Assembly: GCA_026398895.1 (NCBI GenBank)
Contig: JAPLRZ010000046.1
Span: 1 to 64,000, forward strand
Source of the DNA: Methylococcales bacterium
Lineage (GTDB): Bacteria > Pseudomonadota > Gammaproteobacteria > Methylococcales > Methylomonadaceae
Direction: 5' to 3'
Length of the DNA: 64,000 nucleotides
Part shown: positions 57,637 to 64,000 of the stretch, piece after piece
Layout of the letters: every line of letters starts with the position of its first letter
Numbering within the stretch: position 1 is the first letter of the stretch
Position numbers and translations under genes: made by a program
Notes under the pieces: generated by a model
Seen by the model: only the letters and a program-made list of their open reading frames with translations
Databases searched by the model: none
What the model was told of the DNA's origin: nothing

Positions 57637-57667
57637 AAACCTCCGAGGTTTAAAACTTCGGAGGTTT
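57637..57667 (-). terminator. Terminator of the XRE gene
   Basis: On the minus strand AAACCTCCGA and TCGGAGGTTT pair, and ATTTTTT follows. It lies 45 bases after the XRE stop and just before the ribB start, so it isolates the two genes. Confidence 0.75.
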
Positions 57668-57711
57668 GAGTTCATGCGAGACAGTGTAATAAAGTTATTT
57701 CACCCGTCTTC

Positions 57712-58131
57712 TTACTGTGTGTTTCGCGTCTTCATCAATTCAATCACTTCCCTTAACAAACTATTTTCAGTATTGAGATGTTCAAATTCCTTATCCCGTT
57801 CTTGCAACAACAAGCGCGTTTGGTCTAATTCGTGAGCGCATTGCGTTTCGGTTAGCAACGTCAAGGCGACATTTTGCGAATAATTATGTCGAATTTGTTG
57901 GCAGTTTCCAGCAATATTGACCACATTACTTTCATTCAAACCCAATAAGTCTTGCAAACTAATCCCTAACGCTTTCGTTATATCGTCCAGATTGCCAAGA
58001 GTCGGGTCAGTTTCACCGCGTTCCAGTTTTGCATAGCCTTGAATAGACGCATAACCCAGTTTTTCAGCCATCTGTTCCTGAGTCAAACCCTTAAACAAAC
58101 GCATCACCTTAATTTTTTCGTGAACATCCAT
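57712..58131 (-). CDS. XRE-family regulator with C-terminal coiled coil
   Basis: The helix-turn-helix is at about residues 8-62 (MRLFKGLTQEQMAEKLGY, YAKLERGETDPTL). A C-terminal helix (about 95-135) looks like a coiled coil that could make dimers or bind a ligand. It is read away from the three-gene unit starting at 58310, with about 180 bases between the starts, so it may control that unit and itself. It has its own terminator. Confidence 0.85.
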   Translation of the reverse strand: MDVHEKIKVMRLFKGLTQEQMAEKLGYASIQGYAKLERGETDPTLGNLDDITKALGISLQDLLGLNESNVVNIAGNCQQIRHNYSQNVALTLLTETQCAHELDQTRLLLQERDKEFEHLNTENSLLREVIELMKTRNTQ

Positions 58132-58309
58132 TCGACCTATCCTATAAATACCTGTATTAGCTACTGTGGGTTGCTGTTATTCATACCAGAAAAAGCCTAC
58201 TATTCATGTGCCTGAATAACTTTCAGACCACACAAGCACAGGCTAATAACGTCTATGTGCATTTTAACAGTGTTAGGTTTTTTTAACACAAGCAATTTGG
58301 AGAATTATC

Positions 58310-59239
58310 ATGGCATTACCATTTATTCTATGGGGAGCGGCGGCTCTACTTGCAGGTACAGGGGTTGTAAAAGGCTTTGGCGCAATGAGTGATTTTGACG
58401 ATGCTAAAAATATCGGCGAATCAGCGTGTAAACGCTATGAAGATGCAGAATCCAGCTTACAAAACTCCCGCAATCAAACTAATTCAGAATTTGAAGCACT
58501 GGGTAAAGTTAAAGTATCGATTTTCAATAATCAAATTAATCACCTTGTTACGGCTATCAAAAAATCTAAAAACGCCTCTTCTAAACTAAAAGATTTTGAT
58601 GTAAGCATCAGCCCTGACGAATTAAAAGAGATGGAGCGTCTTATTTTAACCTCGTTGGAAATAGAAAGGGGACTTGGTACAGGTGCAGTAACTGGTGCGC
58701 TTGCTGCATGGGGTGCTTATGGTAGCGTAGGTTTGTTAGCCACAGCTTCAACAGGCACTGCAATTTCAACTTTAAGTGGTGTTGCAGCTACTAATGCCAC
58801 ACTGGCTTGGCTGGGCGGTGGGGCGTTAAGTGCTGGTGGTTTCGGTATGGCAGGCGGCACACTTGCCTTAGGTGGTATTGTTCTCGGCCCCGCACTGGCA
58901 GTTGGTGGTTTTATGTTGGCAAGTAAAGCTGAAAAAGCCTTAACTCAAGCGCATGAATACCGAGCAGACGTTGATATTGCCATTGCTGAAATGGACAAAA
59001 TGAAAATTGTACTGAACGCTCTACAAGCTAACGCAAAAGAAGTGAGCAATGCTTTAAGTCAAATGGCAAAACGCTTTGATGTCATCAAAGTGAATGACGA
59101 TAGTAATAGCCAAGCGTTCAATCAAATGATGATTGTAGGTAAAGGACTTAAAAGCCTGTTAGATGTTGCCATCATGGAACAAGACGGCGGTGCGTCGAAA
59201 AACATAAAAGCAAAAATTTCTGGTTACTTGGAAATTTAA
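58310..59239 (+). CDS. Glycine/alanine-rich membrane-active protein with coiled coils
   Basis: This 309-residue protein has a short N-terminal hydrophobic start (ALPFILWGAAALLAGTG), a helical, charged segment (about 25-125), then a long G-, A-, S- and T-rich hydrophobic stretch (about 125-200; ATASTGTAISTLSG, LAWLGGGALSAGG). A second coiled-coil segment closes it. This layout resembles pore-forming or apolipoprotein-L-like proteins that enter membranes by a hairpin. The similarity is only in build. GGAG stands nine bases before the start. It heads a likely three-gene unit. Confidence 0.65.
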   Translation: MALPFILWGAAALLAGTGVVKGFGAMSDFDDAKNIGESACKRYEDAESSLQNSRNQTNSEFEALGKVKVSIFNNQINHLVTAIKKSKNASSKLKDFDVSISPDELKEMERLILTSLEIERGLGTGAVTGALAAWGAYGSVGLLATASTGTAISTLSGVAATNATLAWLGGGALSAGGFGMAGGTLALGGIVLGPALAVGGFMLASKAEKALTQAHEYRADVDIAIAEMDKMKIVLNALQANAKEVSNALSQMAKRFDVIKVNDDSNSQAFNQMMIVGKGLKSLLDVAIMEQDGGASKNIKAKISGYLEI

Positions 59240-59255
59240 TGTATAGGGGGCTTCA

Positions 59256-59693
59256 ATGGTGGATATTACAAAAAATATTAAAAATGTAGTTGCCAACGTG
59301 TCTAAAACATCAATTCCTATGCCAATCCCAACGGATGCGGCGAATCAAGCGTTTAACAATTTAGTAAGCGCGTGGAAAGAATGTTCGATAGTTGCCGAAC
59401 AAGAGCAAACCAAGCGGGAAAATATTAGAGCTTATCGAGATATAAACGTTAAAGCCATTGAAGAAAACTCTGCTATTTTAAAACTTTACCTAGAAAAAAC
59501 CTTTGCAGAACGGGCTTATAGTATTCAAGAAATGTTTGACCGTTTGGATAAAGGAATAGAGTTAGGTAACACTGATCTAATTGCATCGACCATTGGGGCT
59601 ATTGTCGATATTATCAAGCAATCGCCGTTGGAAGCTGCCAAACAATTAATCGCCAATTATCACGACCCCAACGTAACAATGATTGAAATATGA
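59256..59693 (+). CDS. Helical hypothetical protein of the XRE-linked unit
   Basis: This soluble protein of 145 residues is nearly all helix. The central segment EQEQTKRENIRAYRDINVKAIEEN and the following SAILKLYLEKTFAERAYSI look like a recurring bacterial family of unknown role, found near membrane-active or regulator genes. It starts 17 bases after the preceding gene, and its stop overlaps the YkgJ-type gene (ATGA). It could be a partner or antidote. Confidence 0.6.
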   Translation: MVDITKNIKNVVANVSKTSIPMPIPTDAANQAFNNLVSAWKECSIVAEQEQTKRENIRAYRDINVKAIEENSAILKLYLEKTFAERAYSIQEMFDRLDKGIELGNTDLIASTIGAIVDIIKQSPLEAAKQLIANYHDPNVTMIEI

Positions 59694-59959
59694 GTGAAGC
59701 TTTTCCCTGCAATAGCTGTGGTGCGTGTTGTAAGTCTATTCGACTATCCACGCAAACCGAATGGTTAGACCGTGGTGACGGCGTGTGCAGGTATTTTGAT
59801 GACCAACAAAATACCTGCACCATTTATGAAAACCGCCCTGAAATTTGTAATGTCCGCGTCATGTATGAAAAACATTACCAAAGCCAATTTAACTGGTCTG
59901 AATTTGTTTTGGTCAATCAAAAAGCGTGTGACGCTCTTTTGGTGCAAATAAAAAAGTAG
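59690..59959 (+). CDS. YkgJ-family cysteine-cluster protein
   Basis: This 89-residue protein carries CNSCGACCKSI near the start, then later CRYF, CTIYENRPEIC, the pattern of the YkgJ/UPF0153 family. Eight cysteines could bind zinc or an iron-sulfur cluster. The length is short for the family but all the main cysteines are present. Coupled to the previous gene by ATGA. Confidence 0.8.
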   Translation: MSEAFPCNSCGACCKSIRLSTQTEWLDRGDGVCRYFDDQQNTCTIYENRPEICNVRVMYEKHYQSQFNWSEFVLVNQKACDALLVQIKK

Positions 59960-59963
59960 CGCT

Positions 59964-60035
59964 TAGGCTGGGATGACATAAGGAATCCCAGCATAACATC
60001 GAAAAATGCTGGGATTCGTACCTTATCCCAGCCTA
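59964..60035. repeat. TAGGCTGGGAT...ATCCCAGCCTA element, copy 1
   Basis: The ends TAGGCTGGGAT and ATCCCAGCCTA are inverses, with inner GGAATCCCAGCAT and ATGCTGGGATTC. A second copy is at 63792-63878. Confidence 0.75.
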
Positions 60036-60230
60036 CATATTACGCCTTCTTCATTTTAATTTGCAGTCAAAGTCAATTTTAAATCCGAACCAATTTGCCG
60101 AACATCATGTAGTTTTAACATTTTTTTATCCGCCATGTTGTGTAAGCTGGGTAAGTGAAACAAGTGAGTAGCCCAGATACGGCTACATATCTAGCATACT
60201 ACCCATCTACGAATTATGTATCTTTGACAA
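60036..60230. other. Intergenic stretch without a recognised gene
   Basis: It contains a TAGCCCAGAT fragment, also found near 22634, and no convincing coding frame. Confidence 0.4.
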
Positions 60231-60887
60231 TCAAGCTAATAGTGCGGCAATAATACCCGTCAAAAAAATACCATCAAACGTACCCGCGCCACCAATTGCA
60301 GCAACAGGCGCACCCAGATTTTTTATGTTATTGAGCCGAAGAATATCCGCGCCTATCAATACGCCTAGCACGCCGCTGATGTAAGCAAGGTGTGCAGCAT
60401 GAGCGGGATCAAGAAGTAGCGCGAGCAGTGCAGAAGATAGCGGAGCTATAAACAAAGGCATTCCCACGCCTAATCCAGGAATAATACGGCTGCATTGATA
60501 GCTTAATGCGGTGATGGCTGACAAGGCGATTAATAAACTAATTGGTTCAATTAGTTGTAGCGAAATAAAATAAAAGCACAGTCCCACAGGAATAACGCAA
60601 CCGCCAACATTAACGGCGACCACAACTTTACCTTCTTTAGCAGGTTGAAATAATTCCCAGATCATTTTTTGCTCTGACAATTTAACAAAATGCCCTGATT
60701 CTTTGGTATGCAGATCAAAAAGCCGCAGATTAATTCCGCTACCAATTAGTGTGCTAATCAATAACAGCAGGGTGGTTTCAGGCGTTAAACCAAGTTTTGA
60801 AAAAGCGATTTCAAAGAGATGAATCTGCACCATCACCATGAAAAATAAGGCGATAAAGAGAAAAATACCTAACGAGATAATTGGCAT
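60231..60887 (-). CDS. DUF1614 membrane protein
   Basis: Six or so transmembrane helices fill this 218-residue protein. Conserved features of DUF1614 are INLRLFDL, VNVGGCVIPVGL and IGGAGTFDGIFLTGIIAALLA at the end. The family occurs in bacteria and archaea; the role is unknown. AAGGAAGGG precedes the ATG. It is a single gene flanked by repeats. Confidence 0.85.
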   Translation of the reverse strand: MPIISLGIFLFIALFFMVMVQIHLFEIAFSKLGLTPETTLLLLISTLIGSGINLRLFDLHTKESGHFVKLSEQKMIWELFQPAKEGKVVVAVNVGGCVIPVGLCFYFISLQLIEPISLLIALSAITALSYQCSRIIPGLGVGMPLFIAPLSSALLALLLDPAHAAHLAYISGVLGVLIGADILRLNNIKNLGAPVAAIGGAGTFDGIFLTGIIAALLA

Positions 60888-60923
60888 AGCCCTTCCTTAA
60901 TAAATAATTGTTAGGGTGCATTA

Positions 60924-61027
60924 TAGCTAACCGTCGAGGTAATGATTAAAAAACCGTTCGCACTAAGCTTGTCGAATTGCTTCGACAAGCTCACCACGAA
61001 CGGCATCATTTTATTGTTCCTTAGCTC
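60924..61027. repeat. CCGTTCG/AGCTAAC miniature element, copy 5
   Basis: TAGCTAAC to TTAGCTC, with a shortened centre (TTGTCGAATTGCTTCGACAA). It separates the DUF1614 gene and the Ig-repeat gene. Confidence 0.8.
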
Positions 61028-61073
61028 TATCTCATATTAGATAGAATCATTGGTATTTTTGCCAGTACCCAAT

Positions 61074-63743
61074 TTATTGAATAAATAACTGATTGCTCAT
61101 TGCAGAAGTACAAGCGGTATAGCTTGATAACGGCGTTGCAGCGACTGTGTTAAGTGCTTTGCTTTTTTGAGTAGGTACGGTGACATCTTCATAAGCACCA
61201 AATGTCTCGCTAGCAGAACCTGCCAGTTTATAATAAACAAAAAGATCATTGCCACAGCCTAAAAAGTTAGCCAATTGTGCCTGAACCATTTGGTTTATAC
61301 GAATATCACTTTCAGTACTTTTGGCTAATGCCGCATTGGAGTTAATGCTCAAATCGGGTCCACCTTCATAGGCAACGCTTTTTAGCCCATAATAATCGGC
61401 AAGATTCTTGAACTGAATACCCGTGTAGGCAACACCACCGTTATATGCAGGTAGTGGTGAAAATCCTGGCATGGTCGAATTCAAACCTGCCAGAAGCGAC
61501 GTAAACAGGGTATTAATATCGGTATAGCTAGATGGCGTTGAAAAATAAGGTGCGCCTCCTATAGCATACAAATATTGATTGGGTGCGCCAAAATTGGCAT
61601 TCAGATATGTCAACGCATCTTCCGTTAAATAAGGCTGATCATATTGCGACACATAGACAGGTCTGATTATGGTGTTCATTGCCGCAGGTCCAAATACACC
61701 CGCAAATAATTGACTCATTTTTAAAGTCTGATGCGCGTATCTTCGGTATCCCCAATAATACTGGTTGTTTACATTATCGTAATTAAGAGTCTTATCAGCT
61801 CCTGAATTGACATCAGCCACCGCCGCTGTGGTATTGTCAGTTGTTTGAGAAAATGCAGTATTCCAAAGCTCATTACTGTACTCAACATAAACATGAATGT
61901 TAGGGTTGAGGTTCTTTTTCAGCAAAGTTGCTAACTGTATGACATAGTTATTAACGGTTAGATCATTCAAATCGACTTTATGCGGAATATTAATCCAGAT
62001 GTCTTTGCCAGTCGCATTGGCAAGTTGAATGACATATTCCCATGCAATGCCGCGTGAGCCTTGTTGTGTTGGATCGGTTGCAAGTTTTCGATTAGTCCAA
62101 TTGGATTCTGGATTACCATTTGTTTCTAGGGCTTCCATGACCCGTATAGTGCTAAAAGGTGCAAGTGCTTTTAAAAATTCCGACGTAAAGACCTGTGTGA
62201 TGCCAATAGGATAACCAGGACGTAACAACTGGAGGTTTTTAACGCCATTTTTTGTATTTGTAAAAGTAAGCGCGAGTGTATCATCTGTTGGTTGAACGAC
62301 GACATCGGCTGTCGTTGTATCGGTTGTTGGATTGTATACCGCATTTTGAACTTGGCAACAATTGTAAGCATTCACCGTTGCCTGACCTGTAAAGCTAAGT
62401 TTATAGATACCAAACATACTAGGAAAAGTGGTGGTCAGAGGTCGATTTAACGGGTCTGCGGAATTGCTTATAAAATATACCCCAAAATCCGTTGTTGGCC
62501 AGCCATTAGCATCCAGAGGAACTGGGTTGTTAGCTGGATCCCAGGGCGCAGTGATTTTACCAAAACCACGCGCTTGCTTCATCACATCAATAAAAGTTAA
62601 ATCCCTGTCACCCCAGTCATTTACCCAACTAATATTAATACCCATCTTGGAACCTGCATTAGCCGAAGCCGAACCAACTGTAATGGTCGCTGATTGGTTT
62701 GCCGTTCCAGATGCTCCAGTACAAGTCAGCGTATAGCTTGTTGTAGTTGTCAAAGCAGGTGTGGTAAATGAGCCAGATACAGCCTTAGCTCCCGTCCAAC
62801 CATTCGATGCCACACAGGAGGTCGCATTTGTTGATGACCAGTTTAGCACTGAGCTTGCACCGCTAGTTATCGAAGGCGGACTGGCAGTTAATGAGACAGT
62901 CGGTGCTGCTGGAGGTGTAACATTAGGTGCAACAGTGATAGTCACAGAATTTGTCGCCGAACCACCATTTCCATTACAAACCAATGTATAAGTGGCGGTG
63001 TTTAACAACGCCGATACAGTAAGTTGCCCCGAAGTTAATTGATTTCCAGACCAAGCATTCGATGCTGTACAAGATGTTGCGTTAGTCGATGTCCAATTCA
63101 GCACTGAGCTTGCTCCGCTAACTATCGAAGACGGATTGGCACTTAATGAGACAGTCGGTGCTGCTGGAGGTGTAACATTAGGTGTAACATTAATAGTCAC
63201 AGACTTTGTAGTCGAACCACCATTTCCATTACAAACCAATGTATAAGTGGCGGTGTTTAACAACGCCGATAAAGTAAGTTTCCCCGAGGTTAATTGATTT
63301 CCAGACCAAGCATTCGATGCTGTACAAGATGTTGCATTAGTCGATGTCCATGCTAAAGCCGATGAACCTTGATAAGCTACGGATGTAGGGGTAGCCGTTA
63401 ATGTTACAACAGGAGGCGTTGCCGCAGATACCTGAACCCACTGAGTTATGGATGCTCGTTTTGTACCGCCTGTACCCGTACAGCTTATTGTGTACGTCAC
63501 CTCTTGAGTAAGTGCCGGCGTTATAAATGTTCCTGATGTGGGTTTTGTTCCAGTCCATCCACCTGATGCAGTGCAAGAGCTTGCATTGGTTGATGACCAC
63601 TTAATAGTACCTGTTGCACCATAAGTTATAGTGATTGGCGTAGCTACAATCGTCACAGTGGGCGCAAGTGCTGCGATGGTTACTGTTGGCAGAAAAACGA
63701 CTATAACGAGTAACAAGGACTTAATTATATTTTGAGTTTTCAT
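61074..63743 (-). CDS. Secreted Ig-like-repeat protein with glycosidase-like domain
   Basis: A signal peptide leads four repeats of about 84-88 residues (about 30-375), each with two cysteines (SCTAS...YTLVCNG) as in bacterial Ig-like folds. Repeats 2 and 3 are almost identical. The C-terminal half (about 385-889) looks like a TIM-barrel glycoside hydrolase: NIHVYVEYSNELWN could carry the acid/base glutamate and VAYEGGPDL the nucleophile. The likely role is binding and cutting an extracellular polysaccharide, or acting at the cell surface. It is followed by repeats and not by an export gene. Confidence 0.72.
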   Translation of the reverse strand: MKTQNIIKSLLLVIVVFLPTVTIAALAPTVTIVATPITITYGATGTIKWSSTNASSCTASGGWTGTKPTSGTFITPALTQEVTYTISCTGTGGTKRASITQWVQVSAATPPVVTLTATPTSVAYQGSSALAWTSTNATSCTASNAWSGNQLTSGKLTLSALLNTATYTLVCNGNGGSTTKSVTINVTPNVTPPAAPTVSLSANPSSIVSGASSVLNWTSTNATSCTASNAWSGNQLTSGQLTVSALLNTATYTLVCNGNGGSATNSVTITVAPNVTPPAAPTVSLTASPPSITSGASSVLNWSSTNATSCVASNGWTGAKAVSGSFTTPALTTTTSYTLTCTGASGTANQSATITVGSASANAGSKMGINISWVNDWGDRDLTFIDVMKQARGFGKITAPWDPANNPVPLDANGWPTTDFGVYFISNSADPLNRPLTTTFPSMFGIYKLSFTGQATVNAYNCCQVQNAVYNPTTDTTTADVVVQPTDDTLALTFTNTKNGVKNLQLLRPGYPIGITQVFTSEFLKALAPFSTIRVMEALETNGNPESNWTNRKLATDPTQQGSRGIAWEYVIQLANATGKDIWINIPHKVDLNDLTVNNYVIQLATLLKKNLNPNIHVYVEYSNELWNTAFSQTTDNTTAAVADVNSGADKTLNYDNVNNQYYWGYRRYAHQTLKMSQLFAGVFGPAAMNTIIRPVYVSQYDQPYLTEDALTYLNANFGAPNQYLYAIGGAPYFSTPSSYTDINTLFTSLLAGLNSTMPGFSPLPAYNGGVAYTGIQFKNLADYYGLKSVAYEGGPDLSINSNAALAKSTESDIRINQMVQAQLANFLGCGNDLFVYYKLAGSASETFGAYEDVTVPTQKSKALNTVAATPLSSYTACTSAMSNQLFIQ
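62850..63400 (-). repeat. Tandem repeats within the Ig-like gene
   Basis: Segments at 63045-63170 and 63297-63400, and also 62885-62990, repeat with a period of about 252-255 bases. They encode the second and third Ig-like modules and are nearly the same in DNA, so the copy is recent or kept alike by recombination. Confidence 0.75.
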
Positions 63744-63791
63744 TATTATTACCAGTGTTGCATTAAGGATTAGTAATCCTGTTAATAGTGC

Positions 63792-63878
63792 GTAGGCTGT
63801 GATGAGGTACGAATCCTAGCATTTCATCGATAGTGTGCTGGGATTCTCATTACATCATCACGACCTATACAGCCTACG
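63792..63878. repeat. GTAGGCTG...CAGCCTAC element, copy 2
   Basis: It is related to 59964-60035 with the same GAATCCTAGCATTTC and GCTGGGATTC inner arms. It lies between the secreted protein gene and glyA. Confidence 0.7.
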
Positions 63879-63898
63879 AAACATACTACAACAACGTT

Positions 63899-64000
63899 TT
63901 AACTATAAACAGGAAATAGCGCACAAAGTTCTTTGACTTTTTCACGTACTGTGGCGAGTACGGTTTCGTCTTCCATGTTTTCCATGACATCACACATTAA
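63899..64000 (-). CDS. glyA: Serine hydroxymethyltransferase GlyA, C-terminal end
   Basis: The last 33 residues (MCDVMENMEDETVLATVREK to LCALFPVYS) match the closing helix of GlyA, with the KELC..FPVY ending that is nearly universal in gammaproteobacteria. The stop is at 63899-63901. The gene runs out of the window. GlyA links serine and glycine with the folate C1 pool. Confidence 0.8.
   Translation of the reverse strand, partial: LMCDVMENMEDETVLATVREKVKELCALFPVYS

Noticed and set aside
57612-57711. FMN riboswitch before ribB
   Set aside because: The 100-base gap is taken up by the XRE terminator and is too short.
62850-63400. Regular repeats in the Ig-like gene as CRISPR or mobile DNA
   Set aside because: They are coding duplications in one long open frame, with no spacers or inverted ends.

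Overview
The window looks like chromosomal DNA of a gammaproteobacterial methanotroph or methylotroph, probably Methylococcales. The housekeeping genes and their orders are gammaproteobacterial: smc-zipA-ligA, holB-pilZ-tatD, mutL/miaA/nnr/tsaE/amiC, aroE beside a gamma-carbonic anhydrase, fimV and hemL. The C1 clue is a 3' remnant of fhcA (formyltransferase/hydrolase complex subunit A) at 53970-54305. This assignment is inference from gene content; no rRNA gene is present, and I saw no tRNA gene.

Layout. 1-3071: the tail of an IS630-like transposase, a small exported protein, a nested block of miniature repeats and an EAL-CBS-GGDEF protein. 3072-11977: ligA, zipA and smc on the minus strand, then holB-pilZ-tatD on the plus strand. 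12069-18760: a broken copy of the 5' end of pbpC, an A+T-rich insert carrying a GHKL (sacsin-like) ATPase gene and an AlbA_2/HEPN-like gene, then the full pbpC. 18989-28135: an orphan MdtC-like RND pump, a MOSC protein, membrane proteins including a potassium channel, a frameshifted GIY-YIG gene and an L,D-transpeptidase with MORN repeats. 28209-35814: clpB with a sigma-32 promoter, yjdM, a SET protein, a hidden gene fragment, exported proteins, aroE, gamma-carbonic anhydrase and a MEKHLA protein. 35898-42847: amiC, tsaE, nnr, miaA, mutL and a beta-carbonic anhydrase. 42967-46705: a repeat-tailed, frameshifted fimV, then hemL. 46952-49004: a Zur-like operator and a zinc-response operon (COG0523 GTPase, 47-residue membrane protein, DUF1826 protein). 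49155-53840: a minus-strand cluster with a lysozyme-like multidomain protein, two lipoproteins (one DUF2235) and an unknown protein. 53970-57611: fhcA remnant, frameshifted CobW-like GTPase, cobO, a small membrane protein and a ribB variant. 57712-59959: an XRE regulator divergent from a three-gene unit of unknown function. 60231-64000: a DUF1614 protein, a secreted Ig-repeat/glycosidase-like protein and the C-terminal end of glyA.

The best candidate for an undescribed system is the A+T-rich ATPase plus AlbA_2/HEPN pair at 12798-16416, which has composition unlike its neighbours and sits between a duplicated piece of pbpC. Its first gene is split exactly at an in-phase A7 slippery tract. The XRE-controlled unit at 57712-59959 and the cell-wall/lipase cluster at 49155-53840 are the next candidates.

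The genome is rich in small palindromic and inverted-repeat elements. At least five families are visible, one in five copies and one stacked three deep. Four genes carry small frame-disrupting changes (ATPase, GIY-YIG, CobW-like, fimV), so either sequence errors or active gene decay must be considered.
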